From: Heliocidaris tuberculata
Taxonomy: Eukaryota > Echinodermata > Echinoidea > Camarodonta > Echinometridae
DNA: 64,000 nucleotides
Assembly: GCA_025618425.1 (NCBI GenBank)
Contig: CM046848.1
Location: forward strand, 29,634,592-29,698,591
Direction of reading: 5' to 3'
Shown: piece by piece, positions 13,180 through 24,300 of the stretch
Numbering within the stretch: position 1 is the first letter of the stretch
Layout of the letters: every line of letters starts with the position of its first letter
Program-made: the position numbers and the translations under genes
The notes under the pieces: model-generated
The model's database searches: none
Told to the model about the DNA's origin: nothing
What the model saw: the letters and a program-made list of their open reading frames with translations, nothing else

Positions 13180-13581
13180 AGGTACTTCATTCCTTTTGCA
13201 GCCCTAAATTTTGAAGTTGTTGGAATGTGAAATAAATTACAAAAGAAGTATAATTGGAAAACTTGTATGGATGTGAAAAGGATTATTATGTGCTTTTAAG
13301 CAAGTAATAACCACAATTTGGTACATGTAACACTTATTATTTTCTAGACTTGCAAAAAATTGTGTAATTAAAAAAAAATTTTTTTTACTGTTACTAGTAT
13401 GTGTACTTTTGTTAATCTCTGAACAGTTCCCTCTGTGACAAAAGCAAGATTTTCATTTCTTACAAGGAGTTATAGAACTTGTGACCTTTAAATTTCATAG
13501 GCAGTAACTACAGGTTGTCTACTAAACCTGTGCAAAGTTTCACAGAATTTTGTGTAGGTCTGCAAAAGGGATTAAGTACCT
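13180..13581 (+). mobile_element. TTAA-flanked MITE, family C (copy 1)
   Basis: Left end AGGTACTTCATTCCTTTTGC and right end GCAAAAGGGATTAAGTACCT form terminal inverted repeats of about 20 bp. TTAA flanks both sides (13176-13179, 13582-13585). Other copies: 39900-40290 and 47539-47888. Confidence 0.85.
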
Positions 13582-13845
13582 TTAAAATGGTTCTGTTTTT
13601 CTTTCTGAAACATAAACATATATTTTGTATGGAAATTAACAATGTAATAAGCATTACTAGTCTAGATTCATTCCTTGATAGTTCATTAATGTCAAGTGTT
13701 CAACATTTGGTGGCACTGGAGGGCAGTGGCGGAGATTTGTTACGCAATTCTGTTCATCAGGGGGGGGGGGGGGGCGACCTATTGTTATGTCCCCCTCTGA
13801 TGAAAAGAATTTCCTGCATATTTATGCCCATGCTGGGGGGGTTAA

Positions 13846-14384
13846 AGGGAAAGTCCATCCTGTCATCAAGTTGGTTTTTAAAGAAGGTGACAAGTTAAAG
13901 AAACACATCAGTGAAAGTTTTAGCAAATTCCGGTGAGAAATAAGAAAGTTATGAATTTTTGAAGTTGTAATCAATCAAACACAAATTGGCAACTGCATGA
14001 CGTACCTTGCAAGGTCCTCTACCAATTGCCTTGTACTAAAAAATAATAAATTTCCACTTTTTCTAAAGAAAATATTTAATCATACATGCAACCTAGATAC
14101 AATCATTGCACATATGTTGGTTTTTTTATGCAAAACCTGAAACAAATAATTCATCAACAACTAAGAAAATGAAAATTTAGGAAAATTTCTGTACAGACGT
14201 CCAAATGGGTGAAGAGTTTCCAAGATACGTCACAGAGTTGCCAGTTTGTGTTTGATTGAATACAACTGCAAAAATTCATAACTTTGTTATTTCTTGTCAG
14301 ATTTTCTTTGAACTTTCACTAATCTGTTTCTCTCCTTTTTCTGTTTTTATTCAAATCAACTAGATATGAGGGTGGACTTCCCCT
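13846..14384 (+). mobile_element. TTAA-type MITE, divergent family B relative
   Basis: Left end AGGGAAAGTCCATCC follows TTAA at 13842-13845. The right end is GGTGGACTTCCCCT, followed by TTAC (a mutated TTAA). The internal order resembles the family B copies (a stretch on poor growth of identity around GAGAAATAAGAAAGTTATGAA and TTCTCTCC), but the body is diverged. Confidence 0.6.
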
Positions 14385-14569
14385 TTACGAGTTATTTATG
14401 ATGGGCCCTCTATTTTGTGCACTCTGTATGCTTGCCCAGATCTGCTTCTACAATACAGCAACGATGATGTCATAATTCTGTTATATTTGTGAATCGGGTG
14501 ATTTTTTTTTTTTTTTTAAAATGTGTATCTGTCTCCATGTGTTGGAGCATACCTCATACATCAAATCTA

Positions 14570-14750
14570 GGCTAACTCGGCACTTGGGCGAACTCGGCCT
14601 AGCAAAGAAGTAATGTTGAAAATTTCAAGAGGTAAAATTGTACAAACATGAAATTTAAGACTATAAAAAGGTGCGACGTGTAGAGTGGACTTCAACTCGT
14701 GAAACATAGTCACCGTGCAGTGCTGACTTCGCCCTAGTGCCGAGTTAGCC
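14570..14750. mobile_element. Small MITE with GGCTAACTCGGCACT inverted ends
   Basis: GGCTAACTCGGCACTTGGGC at 14570-14589 is matched in inverted orientation by GCCCTAGTGCCGAGTTAGCC at 14731-14750, 22 of 23 bases over the full arms. The 181-bp body is AT-rich and non-coding. A second partial inner copy of the end (GAACTCGGCCTAGC) follows the left arm. Confidence 0.75.
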
Positions 14751-16287
14751 CGACCCCATTACATTTGACTAACAAAGCAGTATGTTCGTATCAAAAGGTG
14801 TAGTCATTTTATCCATATGTCCAACTCACTTTTTTCCCATTAAGTATGTGTCATATTGCTCCAGATATATTTAACATGTATGACGACGTGATATAATATG
14901 AGCTGTGTGGAATGGGTGTCTCAAGGTTTTATGACTGTCAATATTCTATATAATAGAAGAGCAAATCTCCTACAATTTTTGTTTGCATTTCAAGGGTTTG
15001 TTTCCTTTCTTCATATCTACACTCCTTTCTTTATTTTGTTGGTATCATTTCAGAAGAATTTTCTCTGTACCAGAATTAGTGTGAGCATGAACGTATGAAA
15101 TATATACATACATATATTTAGCTTTTAATTTTGTTTGACATAGAGGTAATGGAGTGGTCATGTATATGTACTAAAAAAATTAAAAAATAAATGTTAGGGA
15201 GAGAAAAAATAGAGAAAAAGAGAGAAAATATGACATGCTTGTATATGCATGTATACGTGTTTCACTTGATACAATACATGAGTGTACATGTAAAAACTGT
15301 CAAATTTTCGTTGTGGAATATATAAGCAGAGTCTGCCGTAATATGCTTTTAATTTATTGTCTACTGTAGGGCTAAAATGGTTGATTTTTTTCGAAGTCAT
15401 AATTGCATGCTTCCACAGTTTGCTCATGCCTATGAAGGTCTTTGTAATCGCAGGCATACTAGAAAAAACACAGCTACGGAATATTAAAATCAAATTTGAA
15501 ATGGAACTATTTGATATCTTCGTGGTCTTATTCATTTGTTTGCATTACAAGTAGCTGGTGTGACCCTCGAGGTAGAAATAATTGCTTTGTGTTAGTGAAA
15601 TTTATTCAGAGGGAAATTAAGAAGTACTAATACTTGTCCAAACTAACACATACCATACATGTACATGTATGTAATCATATCTTCATGTGGGCACCAAATG
15701 ACAGACTTCCAGAATTCCAGAAAAAGAAGTAGCATAATATGTTCCCATTATTTCTATCTATTTCATATTTTATCTTGAGAAATAAATAAGCTACGAAGTT
15801 TTGATATTTACGGTAATAAAAATGAGACAGTAATAAAAATGAGTCGGTAAAAGTTGAAGGGACTGGAACACGGTTCACAACATTCATGTTAATAAATCTC
15901 AAAATATTGAAATAACTATTGGAATTTCCAGTATAGAACAATATACGGTATGTCTACTACTACATGTTTGGTCTAACAGTATACTAGTATGGTGGTTGAT
16001 CCAGTGTCCGAACACTTTTCAGAAAATCAACGATAGCAAATAAAATATCAAACGAATATCTGTTAAACTTACATAATGAATGCTCAAAGTCCTACAGAAA
16101 AAGAAGTTGATGGAATTTTAAAAAGACAACATAGATTCAATACGATATTCCCTTCCGAGTGAACCCCTTCCCAACGACGCGGCGTTTTGGTCCCTTGAAA
16201 AAGGTACTGTATTTCCGAACGTGTGAAACCTATGGGAAAAAGACATAACCTTTGTTTCAATAGTGTGGTTTTCATACGCGTAATCCC

Positions 16288-16429
16288 ACGCGTATGAAAA
16301 CCCATTTTAGGCGCTTAACTGTACACGTTCGGTAATACAATCTGTTCGGAATTACAGGATTGTAATTCCGAACAGATTGTATTACCGAACGTGTACAGTT
16401 GAGCGCCTAAAATGGGTTTTCATACGCGT
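16288..16429. repeat. Long near-perfect palindrome (69-bp arms, 4-bp spacer)
   Basis: Left arm 16288-16356 and right arm 16361-16429 are complementary at 68 of 69 positions around the spacer GGAT. Immediately left, 16266-16281 carries another inverted copy of the arm end (TTTTCATACGCGT), giving a second small hairpin. A diverged fragment of the arm (TTTCCGAACGTGTGAAAC) lies at about 16210-16228. Probably a young foldback element. Confidence 0.9.
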
Positions 16430-17211
16430 TTGGTCATGTAACTAGATGCAAGGAGGAACCAATGGCAGAAGAAAAAGGGGCAGACCGACTTTAAATCAAT
16501 AGACAGGAATGTCATTTGAGCAGCTAACAAGAACAGCTGTTCGGAAAGAAAGGTTTGAAGAACCTGTGTCTTTACATCCATCACATTGTCGATCCAACGG
16601 CCTCCAAGCTATGGGGCGTAGATAGATAGATAGATAGATGTATTTGAAAAGAAAACAGATTCATCTAGCCGGACACACACCTCGAGAAAAACACAATTTC
16701 ACCAAAAACCGTGACATTGATCAACACTGTATTATTACTGTACTTCAAAACATTGGTACATTTTCATGACTTAAAGTAATTAGGTAGATATCTTTCTTTA
16801 TCAGTTTATCGCATAATTCTGTTGACGATCCCTTATTTGAAAGTCACATGAAATGTAGATGTAGACTATTCTGAACATAGATTTTTGTTAATCTGATTCT
16901 TTGGTCATTGCATTTAATCTAATGTAAAATATTCTTCACTCTGATTGGATAATACATTTATTGGTGCGTTTCTGTAATTTCGATTGAAAGTAGATATACA
17001 TGTAGTTCATTGTGGTTTCATAATACATTTTTCCATATCTGTAACTTAACATCTAATGATATAGTTCACTATGATCTGATAATACTTATTTCAATGCACT
17101 ATTATTTTACATCAGATGTTCATAGTACTTCATTTTGATTTGATAATACTTTTGTTCATGTGTTTCTGTTACTCTGTATCTAACGTAGACGGGTTAATTC
17201 ACTCTGATCTA

Positions 17212-17356
17212 GGCCCGTTTCATAAAATTTGCTATTAATAACAAGTTACAATAATTGTTATAAGCTACTGAAATCCTTGAATTTTATTGGCTGAGAGCAA
17301 AGTTGTCAAAGAAATTGGGCAGTTGTTATTGATAACCAGTTTTATGAAACAGGACC
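17212..17356. mobile_element. Foldback MITE with CCAAT-like core (copy 2, tandem partner 1)
   Basis: Ends GGCCCGTTTCATAAAATTTG and CAGTTTTATGAAACAGGACC. The core reads, on the minus strand, GCCAATAAAATTCAAGGATT followed by TCAGTAGCTTATAACA. The next element, 17359-17495, is the same family in the opposite orientation with only 2 bp between them. Confidence 0.8.
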
Positions 17357-17358
17357 TT

Positions 17359-17495
17359 GGGCTCCGTTTCATAGAACTTATGATCAATAACAATTGCCAC
17401 AGATCTATGACAAGTTCGCTCTCTGCCAATCAAAATTCAAATATTTCAGTAGCTTATTTTAACTCGTTATTGATAAGTTTTATGAAACAGGGCCC
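17359..17495. mobile_element. Foldback MITE with CCAAT core (copy 3, tandem partner 2)
   Basis: Ends GGGCTCCGTTTCATAGAACT and AGTTTTATGAAACAGGGCCC. The core is CTCTGCCAATCAAAATTCAA then ATATTTCAGTAGCTTATTTT. Abuts 17212-17356. Confidence 0.8.
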
Positions 17496-18051
17496 TGATA
17501 ATACTTTTACTGGTGCAATCCCATAACTTTGTATCTGAAGTTGATATCTGATTTGATCATACTCTTGTCGACGAATTCCTAAGACTTTGCATTTAACAGA
17601 TAGTTCACAGTAATCCTTTTTTCGAAGCATTTGTGTAATTTTACATCTATCGTAGATATAATTCACTCTGATTTTGCCTATATTTCATTGCTATAATAAT
17701 ATTTTATGCATACACATATATCTTTTCTGTGCATGATGGTAACACCCTCATTAATGAATTGATTTATTAATATAACTGTATACACTCGTATGATGCTGAC
17801 TTGATCATTCTTTTGGTAGTGATTTTCAGAAAACGTGTCATCTACAGAAAGACAAATCTCACTCTGATTTACATTCTCTGTGTAGGCTATTGATATAGTT
17901 TAACATCTAATGTAGACGGTAGCCCTCTCAGACTTGATGACCAACCTCCTTGACTGACATCACCCAATTGGATGTGGTAGCCTAGCCTCCATCAACAAAA
18001 TTCAGTCGTCTTTTAGTGTTTTCTTACAATCTTAGTGTTTGATCCGGATTA

Positions 18052-18104
18052 GCCGTGCGTTAGTCCCCTCGCCGTGCGTTAGTCCCCTCGCCGTGCGTTA
18101 GTAC
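18052..18104 (+). repeat. 19-bp tandem repeat, about three units
   Basis: Unit GCCGTGCGTTAGTCCCCTC starts at 18052, 18071 and 18090; the third unit is truncated and runs into a poly-T stretch. It lies downstream of the ankyrin gene. Confidence 0.85.
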
Positions 18105-18765
18105 TTTTTTTTTTTGCACGGTCACGTGGTGTTATTTGACCAATCAGGATGGCTACATTCTTGAACCCGTTTTATAATCCCGAATAGCACGTAGTGATAT
18201 ATTCCTGTAAAATAAGTAGCTTATTTGTTTACACTGATGAATAAGTCAGCGCTAACCTACACTGTCATGTATGAAAGATATGTATTTCCTCAGAAGAGTG
18301 AGACTATCCCTATATGCATATAGGAATGTAGTTGCAGGTTGAAAGACCACAGGTGTGTTACAAGGGTGAGAAGAAGTGAATCGTCATTGACCCGGTTCGA
18401 TTCTTCAGCGGCGGACGTCTTAAATCGTCTAGATGAAGAATTAGCAGATTGCATAATGATAACTGGATAATCCTATCACACTGATATTTACTTTTAAAGC
18501 AAAAATACATTGGTAAGACGTATAATTATGAAGTAAAGTACATAAACTTGCACGTGCTTTGTCGTCCGTCGTTGCCATCGAAGCTAGGTCCAGCCCTATA
18601 TATATAAAGTCAATGAATATGTATTTGCTTTTCAGGTCTTTACAGGGATTAGGGTTGCGTTTTAGGAAATGTTTTATGCACATTTGAGGGACGAATTAGG
18701 AAATAAGTACATTTGATCTCTCCACATCTATCCCTCTCACTCTCTGTTTGGAAAAAAAAATTGTT

Positions 18766-20463
18766 TTATGAATTCTGTGAATCGTGTGTCCAAGGAGCGA
18801 AACAGTCTTTCTGGTAAACTGGTGTCACAATGTATTCTTCAAGTTGTCGTGGAAGCTCTAAAGTTCTACAGACATCCCAGCTAAGCCGATACGGTCGGAG
18901 GGCTCTCCTCACGGCTTGGCGGCACAGAAACGTTAGCGATCGAGGCGTCCTGGCGAGACGATGCAACCAACAACTCAAGTCGAACGCTTCGGGTAGAGTC
19001 AGCAGCCTTGGTAGTCGGCCATCCTTGTCTGTGATCCTGATGTAAGTCGTATGGTCCATGAGTAAACAAAACCCAGCAGAGTGGCGGATGTTCTTTCCCA
19101 AGTCTGGAAGCCTGATGCGTTGGAAGCGAGATGGCCTTAAGACAGGTTGATGTTGCTGCTCGACTACCTTGCTATTAAGGTACATAAACAGAGCCGATTG
19201 GCCTTGTGCGTTTATTAGATCCGGGTTGGCACCTCGACTTAGGAGGCGAGAGATGATATCCGTCTGGGTACATATACTAACTGCGAGATGAAGAGCAGTA
19301 TTCATATCTTTGTCCGGTTGGTTAACGTCATCAAAAGCAGGGAGGAGAAGCTTGATGCATCCAAGACCTGAATGGGCATAGTTCCTGGATGCAATGTGCA
19401 GGGGTGTTTCACCTCGGGCGTTTCCTAGCATCGGATTCCCGCCATGGTCAAGAAGTGCGGCTAGGGTTTCAGAGTGACAGAACATAGCACATACATGAAG
19501 AGGAGAGTTCCCATTAATATCCTGCGCATCCACTTCAGCACCCAACCCTATGAGAAAGGACACGCAGGATGGAATGTTGTAGAAGGCCACTAAATGCAGA
19601 GGTGTTTGTCTGGAACCGTCCAAACAATTGATATCCGCACCGCCCCTAACGAGCGTCTCCACGCAACCAACCGTCATGTCGAAATCCCGGGGTCGACTAG
19701 CACATGGACTCGTGTGTGACATGTTTGAGTGTATCCGGTTCATCAAGCAATGCATGGCGGTTCGACCGAACGTGTCCCTGAGATTGAGGTCCAAGCCTGA
19801 ACAGAGCAGCATCTGCAGGACAGGGCTGTCCAATGACACATTCCTTGACAAGAACATGGTGTGAAGAGGTAGCTGGTTTGAAGTGAATTTATTCCTACTG
19901 TCAGGGATGAGGATTGTATGCCAGTCGATATTTTGCTGAAGTGATTAAGATATAAAATAGAATCTGTAAGATCCAGCGGCTAATAAACTGTATCCCTATT
20001 CACTGTATGAGAGTAACGCGATCATGTATATACATTTTTGGCACAATTTTATTGGCATTTGACTGTCTGTTTTAAGTTGTTGATAGTTTCATTGATAGGG
20101 AAGTGTTCATCATGTGACAGTTTGTGTAAACTTGGAGTGAGATTTAAAACAAACAAAAAAACAAAAAACAAAAAACAAAAAACAAAAGACGTTGCTTCAA
20201 ACAAAATTTCTCACTTACCGAAAGGAAGTATCTACAAAATTCAACGTCTCCACTTTCGATAGCCTCACATAGCTTCTCGCTAGTTTGGGTCACATCCGGG
20301 AAAGCATGGGCCAGCCGAGGGTTACCAATTGGAAGACCGCTTTGATGGTGAAGGTGATCACGGATCCTACATGGTGCGTTCATAGGACACTGCCGATGGC
20401 TTTCTGAAGGAATGCTAAATGGGTTCCTCCGTGACCGACACTGGTCCGACAACTCCAGATCAT
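18766..20463 (-). CDS. Ankyrin-repeat protein with SOCS-box-like C-terminus (ANKRD61-like / ASB family), 5'-incomplete
   Basis: Two in-phase exons on the minus strand: 20463-20219 (donor GTAAGT) and 19935-18766 (acceptor TTCAG, stop TAA), about 470 visible residues. The first exon opens at an AG acceptor, so at least one upstream exon is unassigned. It shows a basic low-complexity stretch and then an ankyrin-like helix (EKLCEAIESGDVEFCRYFL). The second exon has about six ankyrin repeats (LPLHTM, TPLHLVAFYN, SPLHVCAMFC, TPLHIASRNY, TALHLAVSIC, SALFMYLN), then a short linker and a C-terminal block with a BC-box-like SLTFLCRQAVRRAL and a CUL5-box-like LELPRQLEEYI. The order of repeats, the MYL end of the last repeat and the tail match my memory of vertebrate ANKRD61. 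ASB proteins share the ankyrin plus SOCS-box plan and serve as CUL5-elongin BC substrate receptors. If the SOCS-like end is functional, the product would be a ligase adaptor. Family assignment is firm, the exact ortholog is not. Confidence 0.85.
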
Positions 20464-21333
20464 CTGTTTTGAAAGAAAATTGATAATTCTGCAGCTTTGA
20501 AGGAAAAATGATAATGCGGTTATTAAAAGGAAAATGAGAACGGTCCTATACAGTTTCGAGTATTGTGAAGAAAAACAAGAGCGAAGGACATGGATGTCGT
20601 GGAATAATGCCGGGCTCTGGTAAAATTCGTTGTGATTTGGGAGCAGATGAGAATGATGAAATCATATACTGAAGATTGTAAAAACTCGTATATGGAATCT
20701 CGCTGAAATTATATCGGTGATTGCCATATTGGGGGGGGGGGGGGGGAGCACTTCTCATCTAATAATGATCCGCCATCTCTTTTTAGTTTACCTGTAGATT
20801 TTAGCTAAATCAAATGAACTGAGAGTTATAATATTTGAATCATATCCAGAGTCGTCATTTATTACTACTGAATTACCATTCTTTGAAGCGTCCTCGCTCA
20901 TTGTTTCCTTATCTGCACAGCAATTGGTGTTTTCTTCACATGCCTGTCTTCTTTTATGAAATGAGAAAATATACGCTGAGGAAAATCAAGAATGTGGAAT
21001 TCATTTTATTTAACAGCAGAAGATTTGCCGCCAAATTATGTGCAAACTTTTTCATTCGCGCATATATCGCGCTTGTAATTTTTTTTGTTTTACGCATTTG
21101 CATACTGCATGAACCCATGGCGCCTTTGCGTCTAATGTGCGCATGTTGGTTACATGCGCACTTTCATTTTTATAATGAAAAACAGTGGAAAAATATTGGC
21201 ACAGGCGGAATCTTTCTTTAATAAGACTAACTTTACATTGAGAATAACCTTTTATTTGAAACCACGGATTCATCATGTAAATGGCCATTAAGTTTGTGAC
21301 AGTAACAATGATGGTGACGATTGATGCATCAAG
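20464..21333. promoter_or_regulatory. Short space between two divergent genes, probable shared promoter region
   Basis: 870 bases between the last recognised ankyrin-gene exon (minus) and the ATG of the TSP1 membrane-protein gene (plus). It must hold the remaining 5' exon(s) of the ankyrin gene and both start regions. It contains a 16-base G run at 20731-20746. No TATA box or other promoter element is convincing. Confidence 0.35.
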
Positions 21334-24300
21334 ATGCAACTGTTATGGATAATTCTATTCTCACTGTGTCATCTGGCAGCTTGTAGAGCATTATCAGGTA
21401 GGCGAGTGTGTTGGCCCAGCAAAAAAATTAAGTTAACCCCATGTCATAACATTACATTCTTTCACAATTTCCCCTTATTTCTCCCCATTTCTTACGCTTT
21501 TCCTCCATTTCCTCACAAAAAATATATCTTCCTTATTTATTCGCTGATTTGGATTACAAAGGTGATCTCTTACTTAATAGGAACCCTGAATGAATGGTGA
21601 GTCTTGATGATGTGTCCTGTTGATATTTATGACGTTGTGCATTATCCAGACATCTTGCTTATCCGGACAGATAATTTTCAAACAAACAGGAAATCATATT
21701 TTTCCTTCAAGATATCATTCAATGTTTTAAAAGGTATGTTGACAATATTCTAAATGACAAATAGGTCTATTCAAAATATTACATGTAAGTGTTCTGGATG
21801 AATGGTTTTTGTAACATTCAACGACAAAAGCGAGAGCTCTTTGTTAAGTTTCTGGACACACATCCTACAGCATTTTTCAAGGTGCATACTTTTATATCTT
21901 TTTAAAGATAGGACTATGCCAACATACATGTGTAATATGTAGCTTCTATTAATGCCAATTTGTAGATCCTGTCGATGGCACAGTCGATGAAGAAAATGTA
22001 GGACGAAGAGAGGTTCGACTTTTATCTGGAAGTCGACGGCGCCAAGAAGTTGCCGAAAGAGTGATCAGTGATGACGATAACAATAATCAGTTACTGGAAG
22101 ATCGAATAAACTCCAATGACGACGATCTAAGACGATCGCGCATTACGTCTGACAGTAGATCTACTGGAGATGTTAAAGATGGGGATCAAACCAGTAGGGG
22201 CCGGATAAGAGTTCTTAGCGCTGGTTTCAGGCGGACGGGCGATTCCAATTTAAGACCCCTCCATGATCCAACCCTTACAGACAATGACTTCGATAGATTT
22301 GATGATCATAATATCGAAAATGAACTCAATGCCTTAGCTTCCGGACTTAGTCAAAGCCATGACGTTAAAGTTGCTGACGACACACAAGATAATTATGCAG
22401 GTTTAGGATTCGGAGACACAGAGCTAAGTTTGGACATCAAAGATTTCACTGATGATGTCATGGATGTAAACACCCATTTTGGACCTCCATGGACAGAATG
22501 GCGGCACTGCAACGTCACATGTGGCGTTGGAAAACAGTCAAGATGGAGGCGATGTCGGGAAGATTTGGAGGGTGTTTGTAATCGGGTAACGGGTCGTCAG
22601 GTGGAATGGAGGAGATGTCTTGGTATGGACTGTGATCGGAAGACCATCGAAGAACTCGGAGGAGGCTGCAAAGGTATATGCCGAGAATGCCACAGATATT
22701 TTCTTTTTGAGCTTTCTCTACTGCCCTTGCGGCTTCTAATTCCAGCTAATATTAAACATTGCCCCCGGCACCTCATTCTCTTCCTTTATTTCTTCTTCAT
22801 CTTCTTCTTCTTATTATTAATTTTCTTCTTATTCTTCTTCTTTTTCTTCTTCTTTTTCTTCTTCTTCTTCTTCCGTTTCTTATTTTCTGCTGCTTTGCCC
22901 TTTTCTGTCTCTTTCTATATATCTCCACTTCCATGTTTTCTGTGTCTCCCCCCCCTCTCTCTCTCTCTCTCTGCATGCCCTCTCTCTTTCTTTCACTTAG
23001 TCATTCTTTCGAGTTACCTCATTTCTTTTCACTCGTTTTTCTCTTAAAGTTATGTCTTCTGAAAAAAATATTCCTGTTAATCTTCCTTATATCTTTCTGT
23101 TATTTTTTTAAAATTCTTATTTCACTATCAATACAATGATAATATATTTGATAATTATATTTAACATTATAACTTACTTATTTTCTACAAGTTTGAAATA
23201 TAATATGAGTTTGTTTTTGTTTATTTTTTTCCCCTCGTCGATCTGCAAAACAGATCAGCTAATGATGTCGCTGTTGGTTGGTGTATTGATAGGGACATTG
23301 GGATCTATGTCATTATCTGCCATCGTTAGCTGTCTTTATGCATGTTGTAAAAAGCCTATAGATTGGTAAGAACCGTTCTCACGTATACATGTACATGTAG
23401 GCGGATCCACAGAGAGGGTGAAACGTCCCCCCCCCCCCATCGCTTTAGAAAATACATTTTTAAGGGGCAAAAGGACATAAGCATCCGCATTTGGAGCCAA
23501 CGGATGAGCCAGTGGGAATATTTTTTCTCATACCCCTCCCCACTAGTGATGTCAGACAGTGGCGGATTCAGGGGGGGGGGGGCAATCCCGGCCCGTGCCC
23601 CCTCCCTTTTGAGGGAAAACAATGCATTGTGCCACCCCTATTTGCGATTGTGCCCCCCCCCCTTTCGAACAGAAAATCTTTTTTTTTTTTTTTTTTTTTT
23701 TGCTTGTCAGAGAATTATGGAGGGGAACTGGACCCCATAACCCCCCCCCCCCCCCCACTGAGTGACTTTTGGAGGGCTGGCGAGAGACCAAAAAAATATG
23801 GGAATCCCTCCAAGCAGTTTCCCAAAGTTGACAATCCTGCATTTGTGTGCCCCCCCCCCTTATACGAAATCCTGGATCCGCCCCTGATGTCAGAATACCT
23901 ATAAGGAAAATGTATTGGAAATTTACCTTGTTCACTGTACCCCATCCCATACCAGCTCACGTTTCTTGGAAAAAATACTGTCCGGGGGGGGGGGGGGGGG
24001 AGGGGAGGGACGTCGCCCCCGCGCCCCCTTCGGACAATTCTGGATCCGCCCTGTACTATATCACTGGCGAGATTAAAATGGTTGAATGGATGTATTTGAG
24101 GGAAAATATAGAAGTATATAAGCAATAACCCCTACCCAAAAAGGAAGAAGAAAAAACAAAACAAAAACATTATTAGTACGGATGGGGTTCGAACCCATGC
24201 GGACATTACGTCCATTGGAACTTAAGTCCAACGCCTTAACCACTCGGCCACCGTACTGAAGTTATTTACAGATGACAAAATTTATACATTAGCATGATTA

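Larger units (their letters stand above)
11584..18765. other. Intergenic region between ZER1 and the ankyrin gene, repeat-rich
   Basis: Holds the ZER1 3' UTR (probably to just past 12203), then several repeats: MITEs at 12623-13030, 13180-13581, 13846-14384 and 14570-14750, a long palindrome at 16288-16429, two tandem foldback MITEs at 17212-17495, a GATA microsatellite near 16621-16640 and a 19-bp tandem repeat at 18052-18104. Between about 14760 and 16280 I see only AT-rich sequence with short, unsupported ORFs. The ankyrin gene 3' UTR probably occupies part of 18100-18765. Confidence 0.6.

Noticed and set aside
13515..13898. 127-codon ORF
   Set aside because: Crosses two MITE boundaries and a G run; no domain or splice support.
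20144..20218. C-terminal extension of the first ankyrin exon (VSEKFCLK.. then Phe-rich)
   Set aside because: It begins at a GTAAGTGAG donor and runs into an AAACA repeat; intron.
22674..23139. ORF extension after the TSP1 exon rich in Phe and Leu
   Set aside because: Translation of an intronic TTC/CT tract past a good GTATAT donor.
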